A DNA stretch of 64,000 nucleotides from Pseudomonadota bacterium (GCA_021793155.1 JAJYTF010000007.1:119485-183484), one strand, 5' to 3'. Positions 1-9,022 are shown, counted from the first letter of the stretch. Translations and numbers: made by a program. The notes: generated by a model not told the origin, from the sequence alone.

Positions 1-130
1 ATCTGGCCATCTCGCCTATGATTTAGGCATCCACATTTGGTCGCCCATATTTTACTCACACGCCCACTAATTAAGCAGCAATTGAGGTCGATCACGGCAA
101 TGGCACCAGGGGTTTCGCCACTCCCGGTTC

Positions 131-146
131 TGGCATGGGGCTTGCG
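131..146 (+). promoter_or_regulatory. sigma-54 (-24/-12) promoter of the ABC-creatininase-GlnT operon
   Basis: TGGCATG followed by GGGC and TTGCG matches the RpoN pattern TGGCACG-N4-TTGCW closely. The invariant GG lies at 132-133 and the GC at 144-145, the required 12-base offset. It sits about 55 bases ahead of the first start codon. A GCACCA half-site at 103-108 could be part of an NtrC site, but its partner half is poor. Seen directly; RpoN dependence is inferred. Confidence 0.75.
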
Positions 147-198
147 TTAGCGTATTACGCATTCTGTTTTCAGTAATACTCTACGCAAGGAGTTTGCC

Positions 199-1176
199 AT
201 GGGTAGGAAGGGAAAATTCGGCCGGATCCTCGGCGCTGTCGTCGGTCTTGCCTGCCTGGCGGCGCTTCCGGCGAAGGCCGCGCCGATCAAGATCGGATAT
301 AGCGATTGGCCGGGCTGGGTGGCCTGGCAGGTCGCCATCGACAAGGGCTGGCTGCAAAAGGCCGGCGTCGATGCGGATTTCGAGTGGTTCGATTATTCGG
401 CGTCGATGGACGCATTCGGCGCCGGCAAGATCGACGGCGTGCTGGTGACCAACGGCGATGCCTTGGTGATGGGCGGCGGCGGCACCAAGAGCCTGATGAT
501 CATGCTGACCGACTATTCGGACGGCAACGACATGATCGTCGCCAAGCCGGGCATCAAGAGCTTGAAGGAGTTGAAGGGAAAGAAGATCGGCGTCGAGGTC
601 GGCCTGGTCGAGCACCTGCTGCTGCTGGACGGTCTGCAGAAGGCCGGGCTTGGCGAGAAGGACGTCACACTGGTCAACACCAAGACCAACGACACGCCAC
701 AGGTCCTGGCGTCCGGACAAGTGGACGCCATCGGCGCCTGGCAGCCCAATTCGGGGATGGCGATGAAATCCCTTCCGGGCGCCAAGCCGGTCTTCACCTC
801 GGCCCAGGAACCCGGCTTGATCTACGACGTGCTGGTGGTCAATCCCGAATCACTGAAGGCCCACAAAGCCGAGTGGAAGAAGCTGATGGGCGTGTGGGAC
901 CAGGTGGTCCATTACATCGACGACCCCAAGACCCAGGACGACGCCGTCAGGATCATGGCCGCCCGCGTCGGCCTGACGCCCGAGGCCTACAAGCCGTTGC
1001 TGAAGGGCACCCACCTGATCGACCTGACCGAGGGCAAGAAGGTCTTCCAGAAGGCCGGCGGTTTGCATTCGCTCTACGGTTCCTCGGAAATTGCCAATGA
1101 TTTCAATGTCAAGAATGAGGTCTACAAGGAAAAACAGGACATCGACAACTATATCGACGCCTCTCTGATGCAGTAG
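199..1176 (+). CDS. ABC transporter periplasmic substrate-binding protein (NitT/TauT-like)
   Basis: A 325-residue protein with a clear signal peptide (basic MGRKGKFGR, hydrophobic core, cleavage near AKA|APIK) followed by a type II periplasmic binding fold typical of the nitrate/taurine/aromatic sulfonate family: IGYSDWPGW near the mature start, IKSLKELKGKKIGVEVG in the middle, QVDAIGAWQPN as the hinge region. ATG is preceded by CAAGGAG at a good distance. It opens an operon with a permease, an ATPase, a creatininase homologue and a GlnT-type enzyme, so the ligand is probably a small nitrogen compound rather than a sulfonate. The exact ligand cannot be read from sequence. Confidence 0.9.
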   Translation: MGRKGKFGRILGAVVGLACLAALPAKAAPIKIGYSDWPGWVAWQVAIDKGWLQKAGVDADFEWFDYSASMDAFGAGKIDGVLVTNGDALVMGGGGTKSLMIMLTDYSDGNDMIVAKPGIKSLKELKGKKIGVEVGLVEHLLLLDGLQKAGLGEKDVTLVNTKTNDTPQVLASGQVDAIGAWQPNSGMAMKSLPGAKPVFTSAQEPGLIYDVLVVNPESLKAHKAEWKKLMGVWDQVVHYIDDPKTQDDAVRIMAARVGLTPEAYKPLLKGTHLIDLTEGKKVFQKAGGLHSLYGSSEIANDFNVKNEVYKEKQDIDNYIDASLMQ

Positions 1177-1181
1177 CACCC

Positions 1182-1254
1182 GTCATCCCGAGTGGCAAAG
1201 AGGGGTCTCCTTGTCCAAACGAGATCCCTCCGCCCTTCGGTCGCCAGGATGACA
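1182..1254. repeat. dispersed palindromic element between binding-protein and permease genes
   Basis: Starts GTCATCCCGAG and ends CCAGGATGAC, with internal GAGGGGTCTC and GAGATCCCTC complementary stretches, so the transcript can fold into a long hairpin. The same architecture is seen at 37924-37999 and 42514-42603. In this position it could act as an mRNA-stabilising or attenuating structure that keeps binding protein in excess over permease. Confidence 0.65.
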
Positions 1255-1287
1255 AGACCCCACGGCAGTGAATGAGAGGATTTCATC

Positions 1288-2229
1288 TTGCTGAAGCAGC
1301 TTTCATCCCGAGAGAAGCGGGTCCTGGGGATCTTCTCGTTCGTCCTGCCTCTCCTGATCTGGTGCGCGGTCAGCTATCTTCCCTTCGTCTGGCATCCGCA
1401 AATGCTGATCACCGAGGCGGGCGACGTCGATTATTTCCAGCCGGGCATGCGGGTCGGCCGCGATGTCTTCGAAAGCGAATATGAAGCCGCCAAATCGGCC
1501 GGCAAAGCGGTGCCGGCCGGCGTGCCGGCCAACCCCATCTACCTGCCGGCGCCCGACCAGGTGTTCACCGCCTTCTACACGGCGTTCACCATGCCGCCGG
1601 AAGCGCGCGACGCCCCCAGGCTGCACCAGAGCCTGTGGCACAGCGTCCAGGTCATTTTCTGTGGCTTCGCCATTTCCTCGGCTATCGGGGTGCCGCTCGG
1701 CATCCTTTGCGGCGCCGTCGCCCGGGTGTCGCGCCTCTCCGAGCCCTTCATCGAGTTCTTCCGCTACCTGCCGGCGCCTGCCTTCGGCGCGCTGGCGGTG
1801 GCCATACTCGGCATCTACGACGGGCCGAAAGTGGCCATCATCGTCATCGGCACCCTGTTCCAGCAGGTGCTGATCGTCGCCAACACCACCCGCAAGCTGG
1901 ACTTCGCACTGATCGAGGCGGCGCTCACCCTGGGCACCAGAAATGCCAAGCTGCTGTCGCGGGTGGTCATCCCCGGGATCCTGCCCGACCTCTATCGCGA
2001 CCAGCGCATCCTGCTGGGTTGGGCCTGGACCTACCTGATCGTCGCCGAGCTGATCGGCACCACCTCGGGCATCACCTGGTTTATCACCCAGCAGGCCCGC
2101 TACCAGCATTTCCCCAACGTCTACGCCGCCATCTTCCTCATCGGCATCATCGGGCTGGGCACCGACATGGTACTGGCCGCGCTGGGCCGCCGCCTGTTCC
2201 CCTGGGACCGCCCGACTGCGAAAGGCTGA
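1288..2229 (+). CDS. ABC transporter permease (NitT/TauT-like)
   Basis: A 313-residue inner-membrane protein with several hydrophobic segments (first near residues 14-31) and the BPD_transp_1 loop that contacts the ATPase: [26 protein letters not shown] at about 210-235. Length is above the usual 250-270 because of a polar periplasmic insertion after the first membrane segment. The start is TTG, chosen because GAGAGGA lies seven bases upstream and no nearer ATG fits the family. It is followed two bases later by the ATPase gene, so the two are translated together. Confidence 0.9.
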   Translation: MLKQLSSREKRVLGIFSFVLPLLIWCAVSYLPFVWHPQMLITEAGDVDYFQPGMRVGRDVFESEYEAAKSAGKAVPAGVPANPIYLPAPDQVFTAFYTAFTMPPEARDAPRLHQSLWHSVQVIFCGFAISSAIGVPLGILCGAVARVSRLSEPFIEFFRYLPAPAFGALAVAILGIYDGPKVAIIVIGTLFQQVLIVANTTRKLDFALIEAALTLGTRNAKLLSRVVIPGILPDLYRDQRILLGWAWTYLIVAELIGTTSGITWFITQQARYQHFPNVYAAIFLIGIIGLGTDMVLAALGRRLFPWDRPTAKG

Positions 2230-2231
2230 GC

Positions 2232-3155
2232 ATGGATCAGATCGTCAACGCGCCAAAGGCCCTGCCGTCCTACCTGGACCAAACCCCAGCCGTCAGGGAC
2301 CGCTTCGGCCGCCTGAAGAACCGCGAGGTCATCCTCAGGGTCGACGGCCTGGGCAAGACCTTCTCGTCACGCCAAGGCACGACGGTGGCGCTGCGCAACA
2401 TCAGCTTCCAAACCCATCGGCGGGAGTTCCTGGTCATCGTCGGCCCGTCCGGCTGCGGCAAGTCCACCTTGATCCGCATCCTGGCGGGACTCGACATGCA
2501 GACCGGCGGACAGGTTCTGCTGGAGGGCAAACCGGTGGCCGGGCCGGGCAGGGACCGCGGCATGGTGTTCCAGGGCTACACCCTGTTCCCCTGGCTGACG
2601 GTCAAGAAGAACGTCATGTTCGGCCTGGAGGTCAACGGCGCGGGCACATCGCAGGCCGAGAGCGAGGCGCTGCAATGGCTGCAGCTGATCGGCCTGGAGA
2701 AATTCACCGAGGCCTATCCGCACCAGCTGTCGGGCGGCATGAAACAGCGGGTGGCCATCGCCCGCGCACTCGCCACCCAGCCGCGCATTCTGCTGATGGA
2801 CGAGCCGTTCGGCGCCCTCGACGCCCAGACGCGCTGCCGCATGCAGGCCCATCTGCTGGAAATCTGGCGAAAGATCGACGTCACCATAGTCTTCATCACC
2901 CACGACCTCGACGAAGCGATCTATCTCGCCGACCGCATCCTGGTCATGAAGGCCCATCCGGGCGAGGTGCAGGAACTGATCGAGGTGCCCGTCCCTCGGC
3001 CGCGCGACCCTGACCAGTTCATCTCCGACAGCTTCCTGGCCACCAAGGCGCGGCTCGAGGAGATGATCTACTCCGCCCACGGTGAAGCCGAAGAGGAAGA
3101 AGAAGCCTATCCCATGGTCGCTCGCCTGACCGCCGTCGGCGACGATGTGGAGTAG
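2232..3155 (+). CDS. ABC transporter ATP-binding protein (NitT/TauT-like)
   Basis: A 307-residue ATPase with Walker [11 protein letters not shown]-loop FQGYTLFPW, signature LSGGMKQR, Walker [13 protein letters not shown] and switch THDLDEA, all intact. It energises the importer formed with the preceding permease and binding protein. Compared with minimal SsuB/TauB-type ATPases it has an extra ~35-residue head and an acidic tail ([10 protein letters not shown]). Start ATG at 2232 is just after the permease stop; three bases separate its stop from the creatininase start, so the genes form one transcription unit. Confidence 0.92.
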   Translation: MDQIVNAPKALPSYLDQTPAVRDRFGRLKNREVILRVDGLGKTFSSRQGTTVALRNISFQTHRREFLVIVGPSGCGKSTLIRILAGLDMQTGGQVLLEGKPVAGPGRDRGMVFQGYTLFPWLTVKKNVMFGLEVNGAGTSQAESEALQWLQLIGLEKFTEAYPHQLSGGMKQRVAIARALATQPRILLMDEPFGALDAQTRCRMQAHLLEIWRKIDVTIVFITHDLDEAIYLADRILVMKAHPGEVQELIEVPVPRPRDPDQFISDSFLATKARLEEMIYSAHGEAEEEEEAYPMVARLTAVGDDVE

Positions 3156-3158
3156 GTC

Positions 3159-3944
3159 ATGCAGTGGTCGACACAGAGCTGGACCGAACTGTCCGGCGAC
3201 CTACCCGCCGCCCGTTGGAGTGCGATCCTGCCGGTGGGGGCCACCGAACAGCACGGACCGCACCTGGGTTGCGGCATGGATTTCGTGCTGGCCGACCGGC
3301 TCTGCCGAGCGGTGGCCGAACGCACCGGCGTGCCCATGCTGCCGGCCTTGCCTTACGGCTGTTCGCTTGGCCACAGCCGGCGTTGGCCGGGAACGTTGGC
3401 GGTGCAGCCGGTCAGCCTGATCCAGTTCGTCAAGGATATCGGCGACTGGGCCCATCACGGTGGAGTGCGCCGTCTGTTCATCGTCAACACCCATGTCACC
3501 AACGCCGCTCCATTGCGTTGCGCCCTGGAGATGCTGCGGGCCGAGCACGACGACATGATGGTCGCCCTGGTCAATTCGGCGACCATCTCCGACCGGGTCC
3601 GCGCCGCCCATTTCGCCGACGGCGAGGACTGGCATGCCAACGATGCCGAAACCTCACTAATGCTGGCGGTAGCCCCGGAAATTGCGCGGCCCGACCGCCT
3701 GCCCGAGGCGGACGATCCCGACCGCACCGGAGACCTGGTGTTCTCCCACCCGGTCAACCGGACCAGCCGCAACGGCGTTACCGGCAACCCCAGCCGCGCC
3801 ACCGCCGACAAGGGGCGCCGGCTCTTCGACTGGATGGTCGAGGACCTGAGCGCCCTGGTGCGCAAGGGGCAGGCGGAGGAGCCGCCCCTCGACCACTCCT
3901 ATTTCCAATCCTGCAACACCCCCGACACCGAGAGGACGACATGA
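3159..3944 (+). CDS. creatininase-family amidohydrolase, divergent
   Basis: A 261-residue cytoplasmic protein of the creatininase/MftE metal-dependent hydrolase family, which opens cyclic or linear amides (creatinine, mycofactocin precursor, formylated amides). The first metal motif is classical: [12 protein letters not shown] with Glu30 and His32, then Asp41. The central motif that is normally NGHxxN reads NTHVTN (110-115): the metal His112 is kept, the flanking Gly is lost. Glu164 in NDAETS would complete the site. It lies in an operon between an ABC importer and a GlnT homologue, with a four-base ATGA overlap to the latter, suggesting that it releases an amine or ammonium from an imported amide. 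Substrate unknown. Confidence 0.82.
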   Translation: MQWSTQSWTELSGDLPAARWSAILPVGATEQHGPHLGCGMDFVLADRLCRAVAERTGVPMLPALPYGCSLGHSRRWPGTLAVQPVSLIQFVKDIGDWAHHGGVRRLFIVNTHVTNAAPLRCALEMLRAEHDDMMVALVNSATISDRVRAAHFADGEDWHANDAETSLMLAVAPEIARPDRLPEADDPDRTGDLVFSHPVNRTSRNGVTGNPSRATADKGRRLFDWMVEDLSALVRKGQAEEPPLDHSYFQSCNTPDTERTT

Positions 3945-5326
3945 CGATCATCGAGCCCACCATGCCGGCGACCACCGAACAGATCAGGTTCCTGCAGGAG
4001 CAATTGCGCGCCAAGGGGGTGAAGTACTGCATCGGCGCCTATGTCGACATCCACGGCGCGCCCAAGGGCAAGGTCGTTCCCATCGACCATCTGGAGCAGA
4101 TGGCGCAAGGTTCGGAGCGCTATACCGGCTATGCGCTGGATGGGCTGGGTCAAGCCCCCAATGACGACGAGATCGTCTCGCTGCCCGACCTTGGCCGGCT
4201 GATCCAGCTGCCCTGGGAGCCCAAGATCGCCTGGATACCGGCCGACAACGGATTCCAAGGCAAGCCTTATGCGCTGAATACCCGAGTCGCCCTGAAGAAC
4301 GTCCTGGCCCGCGCCGAACGGCTGGGCTTCGGCTTCAACCTGGGCATCGAATGCGAGATCTATCTGCTGAAGCAGAACGCCGACGGCAGCCTGGCCGTGC
4401 CCGACCCCGACGACAAACTGGCCAAGCCCTGCTACGACGTTCGCGGGTTTCTCAACAGCTTCGGCTGGCTGGATAAAGTAGCAAGTTGCATCAACGACTT
4501 AGGATGGGATCTTTATTCTTTCGATCACGAGGACGGGAACGGTCAATACGAGTTCGACTTCCGCTATGCCGACGCGCTGACCATGTGCGACCGCTTCATC
4601 TTCTTCCGCACCATGGCCAAGCACTATGCCAAGGAGCAAGGGTTGCTGGCCACCATGATGCCCAAGCCCTTCGCCGACAAGACCGGCACCGGCGCCCATT
4701 TCAATATGTCGCTGTCCTCGCTGGAGACTGGCGCCAACGCCTTTGCCTGCGATGCCTCCGAGGATCCGCGCGGGCTTGGCTTGACCCAACTCGGCTATTG
4801 GTTCATCGGCGGCATCCTGAAACACGGAAAAGCGCTGTGCGCCGCCTTCGCGCCGACGGTCAACAGCTACAAGCGCCTGGTCCGCCAAGGGTCGATGGGC
4901 ACGTTCAGCTGGGCTCCGGTGTTCAATTCCTACGGCTCCAACAACCGTACCAATTCGGTGCGCGTGCCGGCCGGCGGCGGCCGCTGCGAATCGCGCAACG
5001 CCGACGGCGCGCTCAACCCTTATCTGGCGGCGACCCTGGCCTTGGCCGCCGGCCTCGACGGCATCGAGAACCGCATAGACCCCGGCGAATCCAACGAGGA
5101 CAACCTTTACACCATCTCGGAGGAGCAGCGGCGGGCTCGTGGCATCGAGTTCCTGCCACAGACCCTGCAAGAGGCGGTAGCCGCTTTCGCCGCCGACCCG
5201 CTGGTCGAACAGGCTCTTGGAAAGGGCTTGCGGGACGAGTTCATCGCCTATAAGACCGCCGAGTGGGAGGCGTACCACCTGTCGGTCAGCCAGTGGGAGA
5301 TCGAGCGGTACAGCCATCTTTTCTAG
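3941..5326 (+). CDS. glnT: type III glutamine synthetase homologue (GlnT / gamma-glutamylmethylamide synthetase-like)
   Basis: A 461-residue ATP-dependent glutamate-amine ligase. The beta-grasp N-terminal part contains ARAKGVKY-like and DIHGAPKGK stretches; the catalytic part has [47 protein letters not shown] and RCESRNADG, that is, all usual metal, glutamate and ATP positions of the fold. This subgroup includes GlnT of rhizobia and GmaS of methylotrophs, which joins methylamine to glutamate. No methylamine-glutamate pathway partners follow, so whether it uses ammonium or an amine is open. Start at 3941 overlaps the creatininase stop. A short AT-rich codon stretch around 4470-4530 is unlike the rest of the gene. 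Confidence 0.85.
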   Translation: MTIIEPTMPATTEQIRFLQEQLRAKGVKYCIGAYVDIHGAPKGKVVPIDHLEQMAQGSERYTGYALDGLGQAPNDDEIVSLPDLGRLIQLPWEPKIAWIPADNGFQGKPYALNTRVALKNVLARAERLGFGFNLGIECEIYLLKQNADGSLAVPDPDDKLAKPCYDVRGFLNSFGWLDKVASCINDLGWDLYSFDHEDGNGQYEFDFRYADALTMCDRFIFFRTMAKHYAKEQGLLATMMPKPFADKTGTGAHFNMSLSSLETGANAFACDASEDPRGLGLTQLGYWFIGGILKHGKALCAAFAPTVNSYKRLVRQGSMGTFSWAPVFNSYGSNNRTNSVRVPAGGGRCESRNADGALNPYLAATLALAAGLDGIENRIDPGESNEDNLYTISEEQRRARGIEFLPQTLQEAVAAFAADPLVEQALGKGLRDEFIAYKTAEWEAYHLSVSQWEIERYSHLF

Positions 5327-5415
5327 CGCCAAGGCCGGTGGCTCAAGGTCATTGGCGCCTTTGCGAGCGCGGCGACGCCATCCAGAGCGGCGCCCGCTGC
5401 CATCGGGGGCAAGGA

Positions 5416-5895
5416 ATGTCGGAGAAGCACGGCGGCGCCCGGCAAGTAAGTCGAATCAGCATGTCCCTGCCCGAGGAGTTGCTGGCGGAACTTGACGCCA
5501 TGGTGGCCGACCGGGGCTTCGCCAGCCGCTCGCAGGCCATCACCGACATGTTGCACCAGTCCCTGGTGGAGCATCGCCGCCGGTTGGGCGACGACGTGAT
5601 GGTCGGCATCATCACCCTGTTCTACGACAACACCGTCAGCGGCCTGCAGAAGCGCCTGGCAGACCTGCAGTTCACCCATATCGACGAGGTGATCAGTTCG
5701 CTGCACGTCCACCTGATTCACAACCAGACCATGGAGGCCATCCTGGTCCAGGGGCCGGCCCGCAAGCTACAGGCCATTTCCGACGAGATGATCACCTGCC
5801 GCGGCGTCATCTCCGGCAAGATGCACCTGATCGCCGCGCTGATTCCGCCGCTGCATCCCTTCCACGACGGAACCAGTCCCGAAGGAGCCGAGTAG
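5416..5895 (+). CDS. NikR-like ribbon-helix-helix/ACT regulator with incomplete nickel site
   Basis: A 159-residue protein with the NikR layout: RHH DNA-binding segment (RISMSLPEELLAELD, residues 13-27, then RGFASRSQAI) followed by the ACT-like sensor domain (GIITLFYDN; LHVHL). By alignment from memory with E. coli NikR, His97 and His99 match nickel ligands His87 and His89, but the position of His76 is Phe86 and that of Cys95 is Thr105. It may therefore sense another metal or a small ligand. Start ATG 5416 has AAGGA directly before it; ATG 5461 is a shorter alternative. It follows glnT by 89 bases and probably regulates that operon. Its stop lies four bases from the convergent lrgB stop. Confidence 0.82.
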   Translation: MSEKHGGARQVSRISMSLPEELLAELDAMVADRGFASRSQAITDMLHQSLVEHRRRLGDDVMVGIITLFYDNTVSGLQKRLADLQFTHIDEVISSLHVHLIHNQTMEAILVQGPARKLQAISDEMITCRGVISGKMHLIAALIPPLHPFHDGTSPEGAE

Positions 5896-5899
5896 GGCG

Positions 5900-6595
5900 T
5901 TACAGCATCTGCGCCAGCAGCGGCGCGGCCAGCACGTTCACCAGTCCGACCAGGGCCATCACCAGGCCGGCAACCGATCCTTCCTCGCGGCCGATGCCAT
6001 GGGCCCGGGCGACACCGGCACCATGGGCGCCCATGCCGAACAGGGCGCCGCGGGCAAGGGCGGAGTGCAACGGCAGAACCCGCAGGATGGTTTCGCCGAA
6101 ACCGGCGCCGAAGACACCGGTGAGGGCGACGAACACCGCCGTCAGGTCGGGCACACCACCGATTTGGCCGGATACCGTCATGGCGAACGGGGTGCTGATC
6201 GAACGCGGCAACAGGCTCAGCCGCAGGCTGCCGCTGAGTCCCAGCAATTCGGCCAGCCCCCAGGCCGAAGCCATCGCGGTCATACTGCCGACGACCACCC
6301 CGGCGGCCAGCGCCGGCCAATGCCGGCGGATCAGTCCCCGCTGTTCCCAGATGGGAACAGCGAAGGCGACGGTCGCCGGTCCCAGTAACGCGACCAGCCA
6401 ATGGGTTTCGCGGATATAGTCACGATAGCTCTCATGGAGCGCCAGGGCCAGGCCGATCAGGGCGGCGGGAGCGAGGACCAGCGGGCTGGACCACCAGCGC
6501 ATCAGCCGGCGATGCAGGTGCTTGGCCACGAGATACGAGGCGATGGTGGCGGCGGACCAGAACGCCACCTGCAAAAGCGGATCACTCAATGACAT
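5900..6595 (-). CDS. lrgB: LrgB/CidB-family membrane protein
   Basis: A 231-residue multi-pass membrane protein of the LrgB/YohK family, partner of LrgA; the pair is linked in other bacteria to murein hydrolase control, glycolate/pyruvate export and overflow metabolism. Recognisable family stretches are LLGPATVAFAVP, SISTPFAM, GQIGGVPDLTAVFV and GMGAHGAGVARA. The ATG at 6595 (MSLSDP) is preferred over an upstream in-frame ATG because it gives the usual family N-terminus and overlaps the end of lrgA by 14 bases, indicating coupled translation. Confidence 0.9.
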   Translation of the reverse strand: MSLSDPLLQVAFWSAATIASYLVAKHLHRRLMRWWSSPLVLAPAALIGLALALHESYRDYIRETHWLVALLGPATVAFAVPIWEQRGLIRRHWPALAAGVVVGSMTAMASAWGLAELLGLSGSLRLSLLPRSISTPFAMTVSGQIGGVPDLTAVFVALTGVFGAGFGETILRVLPLHSALARGALFGMGAHGAGVARAHGIGREEGSVAGLVMALVGLVNVLAAPLLAQML

Positions 6596-7004
6596 GACCG
6601 TCCGCCTCCAGCCGCCCCATTGCACGGCAGCACAGGTCGACCACCACGGCCGTCACCCCCATGACCACCACGGTACCGCCCAGGATCACCGCCACGATCT
6701 TCAGGCCAAGGATGCCCAGGAATTCAGGATGATCGAGGATGGCCAGCACGGCGGGGATGAAAAACAGCAGCAACTCGGCGATGAACCAGTTGGCGCCGCG
6801 GCGCAGGCTGCCCTGGCCGAGCCACCCGCTGGCCAGCAACGCCAGGACGACCGACATGCCGATGATGCCGCCCGGGATGGGCAGGCCAGTCCAACGGGCC
6901 AAGGCTTCACCCAGCAACCAGAAGGCGAACAGCAGGACGATCTGAGCCGGCCGGTTGGACCGGAGGCTGCGGCGGCCGGGGATGATGATTCTTCGTAAGT
7001 CCAT
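6582..7004 (-). CDS. lrgA: LrgA/CidA-family membrane protein
   Basis: A 140-residue holin-like membrane protein with about four hydrophobic segments. Family landmarks: LLGEALARWTGLPIPGGIIGM (about 30-50) and LLLFFIPAVLAIL. It is first in a two-gene unit with lrgB. The N-terminus carries a basic stretch (RRIIIPGRRSLRSNRP), longer than in short CidA homologues. No dedicated CidR-type regulator is adjacent; the LysR gene at 14.2 kb is too far away to be assumed. Confidence 0.88.
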   Translation of the reverse strand: MDLRRIIIPGRRSLRSNRPAQIVLLFAFWLLGEALARWTGLPIPGGIIGMSVVLALLASGWLGQGSLRRGANWFIAELLLFFIPAVLAILDHPEFLGILGLKIVAVILGGTVVVMGVTAVVVDLCCRAMGRLEADGHVIE

Positions 7005-7417
7005 GATGGCATTCCTTGCGTCAGAACCGTATGCCGCCGCCGATCATGAGCAAAATGAATTATTCGAATATATATCAGTCCACATTGGAATATCCGATGA
7101 GATCCGCATCGTCTTGCGGTCGCTGGAGCCGAGCGTCATCCCGTGAGCGGTGCCCGATTCGTAGAGATTGACTATTTCTGGCAGTTTGCTTGAATACCCC
7201 TAAAGAGTGTGGGAATGGACTCCTTGATGAGACGCATCCGTCCTCGGACGACATGTAGCCAACCACCTTTCCCGAGCCCCAAATCCTGGCCGATGGCCAC
7301 GAGCGCGACAGCGCCGTTACCCATGCGGCACGCAGACAGACCAGCGGAACCACCGGGACGGCCAAAATAGATTGATCATCCCGTGCAACAGGCTTCCAGT
7401 GTCTGGGGGAGGGTTCT
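7005..7417. other. divergent intergenic region, lrgA / ethylene-receptor-like kinase
   Basis: A 413-base gap. The 7050-7090 stretch is AT-rich, unlike the flanks, and may hold the lrgAB promoter. A weak sigma-70-like pair for the plus strand is TTGACT at 7168-7173 and TGAATA at 7191-7196, 17 bases apart. A 46-codon plus-strand reading frame from 7003 overlaps the lrgA start and has no ribosome site, so it is not called. Confidence 0.4.
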
Positions 7418-8581
7418 GTGCTCAACATGATCCATGAATTCTTATCAACGGCGGCATATTTGCCACACGGATATTGTATAGGCTGGTGGTCTCCCCTCGT
7501 CTATACGTTTGTTTTTAGTGATATACTGACATTTGTTTCGTATTTTTCGATGCCTATCGCCATGCTATATTTTGCGCGGCGACGGAAAGACTTTCCGTAC
7601 CCTTGGCTTCTCTGGCTTTCCGCTGCATTCATAATGGCCTGTGGGTCGACGCATCTTATGGATGTCGTCGTCCTGTGGTATCCCCTCTATGGGCTGAGCG
7701 CCCTCACCAAGGCGCTGACCGCGATCGTTTCGGTTGCCAGCGCAGTCATGCTCTGGCCGCTGATACCGCAGGCCTTGAGATTGCCCAGCGCGGAGCAATT
7801 GCGTCACGCCAACGAGGAGCTTCAGGCCGAAATCGCGGAACGGAGGCGCGTGGAAGAGGCGCTCCGCCTTCGCACGGCTGAATTGAGCGCGGCCAACCAG
7901 GAATTGGAGGCCTTTGCCTACGCCGTGTCCCACGATTTGCGGGCGCCCCTGCGTGCGATGCGGGGCTTTTCAAAAATATTGGAAGACGAGTTCTCTGCCG
8001 AACTGCAGCCCGAGGCAAGGGAATGCGTGGAACATATCGCGACGGCTGGCAGAAACATGGGGGAGTTGGTCGACGGCCTCCTGGTCCTGTCGCGCGTCAC
8101 CAGGGGTGAACTCAAGCGGGAGGCAGTGGACCTGTCGCAGATCGCCCACCGCGTCAGGACGGAACTGGAGCTGTCGGAACCGACGCGATCGGTGACATGG
8201 GACATCGAGCCCGGCCTCGTCATGCAAGGCGACAGCCGCATGCTCGAATCGGTCATGCGTAATCTCCTCGAAAATGCCTGGAAATACACCTCCTCGACGG
8301 CGGCGCCGGTGATCCGCGTGCGGGCCTCGACCCATGACAACCAGCGCTTCATCAGCATCGAAGACAACGGCGCCGGGTTCGACATGGCCTATGCCGATCA
8401 ATTGTTCCAGCCTTTCCGCCGGCTTCACCGGCAGGATGAATTTCCGGGCCTGGGGATCGGCCTGGCGACCGTCCTGCGCATCATCCGCCGCCATGGCGGG
8501 ACCCTCCTGGCCGATGCGGCGCCGGACCGGGGGGCCTCGTTCCGCTTCACCCTGCCGGAACCCGAATTGGGAGCAGCATGA
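7418..8581 (+). CDS. ethylene-receptor-like membrane histidine kinase
   Basis: A 387-residue sensor. Residues about 10-115 form three membrane helices that match the copper/ethylene-binding domain of plant ETR1 and its bacterial homologues: PHGYC, SDILTFVSYFSMPIAM with Asp35, and ACGSTHL with Cys75 and His79, the two copper ligands. A coiled coil (EELQAEIAERRRVEEALR) leads to a HisKA domain with His172 in SHDLRAPLR and a HATPase domain (NLLENAWKY, EDNGAGFD, GLGIGLATV). No GAF domain is present between sensor and kinase, unlike ETR1. GTG 7418 lies just after GGGGGAGGG; ATG 7427 is the alternative start. ATGA overlap with the next receiver gene indicates a cognate pair. Confidence 0.88.
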   Translation: MLNMIHEFLSTAAYLPHGYCIGWWSPLVYTFVFSDILTFVSYFSMPIAMLYFARRRKDFPYPWLLWLSAAFIMACGSTHLMDVVVLWYPLYGLSALTKALTAIVSVASAVMLWPLIPQALRLPSAEQLRHANEELQAEIAERRRVEEALRLRTAELSAANQELEAFAYAVSHDLRAPLRAMRGFSKILEDEFSAELQPEARECVEHIATAGRNMGELVDGLLVLSRVTRGELKREAVDLSQIAHRVRTELELSEPTRSVTWDIEPGLVMQGDSRMLESVMRNLLENAWKYTSSTAAPVIRVRASTHDNQRFISIEDNGAGFDMAYADQLFQPFRRLHRQDEFPGLGIGLATVLRIIRRHGGTLLADAAPDRGASFRFTLPEPELGAA

Positions 8582-9015
8582 TGACCAAGACCCTTCTCCT
8601 GGTGGAAGACAACCCTCAAGACGAGGCGCTTACGCTTCGCGCCTTGCGCAAGATCAACCTCGCCAACCAGATCGATGTCGTGCGGGACGGCCAGCAGGCG
8701 CTTGATTACCTGTTCCGTGAGAAAGAATTCGCGAACCGCGAGGGACCCGACTTCCCCACAGCGGTGCTGCTGGATATCGGCCTGCCGCGCATCAACGGCC
8801 TCGATGTGTTGGCGCGCCTTCGGGCCGACCCCCGGACCCGGCTGCTTCCGGTCATCATCCTGACCTCCTCCGACGAGGAACGGGACAGGTTCGCCAGCTA
8901 CGACAACGGCGCCAACAGCTTTGTCAGAAAGCCCTTGGATTTTGGCGAATTCGCCGAAGTCGTCGCCCGGCTGGGAATCTATTGGCTGGCGACCAACGAA
9001 CCTCCGAACTTATAG
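8578..9015 (+). CDS. stand-alone response regulator receiver (Rcp1-like)
   Basis: A 145-residue single REC domain. It has the acidic pair in LLVEDNPQDE, phosphoacceptor Asp66 in VLLDIGLPRING, Thr/Ser switch in IILTSSDEERD and Lys in VRKPLDF. The DYLFREKEF insertion after helix 2 is typical of phytochrome-type Rcp1 receivers. With no output domain it should relay phosphate between the preceding ethylene-receptor-like kinase, whose stop it overlaps, and downstream components. A second ATG follows directly (8581). Confidence 0.9.
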   Translation: MMTKTLLLVEDNPQDEALTLRALRKINLANQIDVVRDGQQALDYLFREKEFANREGPDFPTAVLLDIGLPRINGLDVLARLRADPRTRLLPVIILTSSDEERDRFASYDNGANSFVRKPLDFGEFAEVVARLGIYWLATNEPPNL

Positions 9016-9022
9016 GACAGCA

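Noticed and set aside
181..720. Long minus-strand frames antisense to the binding-protein gene, and similar long antisense frames throughout
   Set aside because: High GC content keeps opposite frames open; they lack domain motifs, while the forward frames have clear ones.
7003..7143. 46-codon plus-strand gene beginning MAFLASEPYAAADH
   Set aside because: It overlaps the lrgA start, lacks a ribosome site and matches nothing known.
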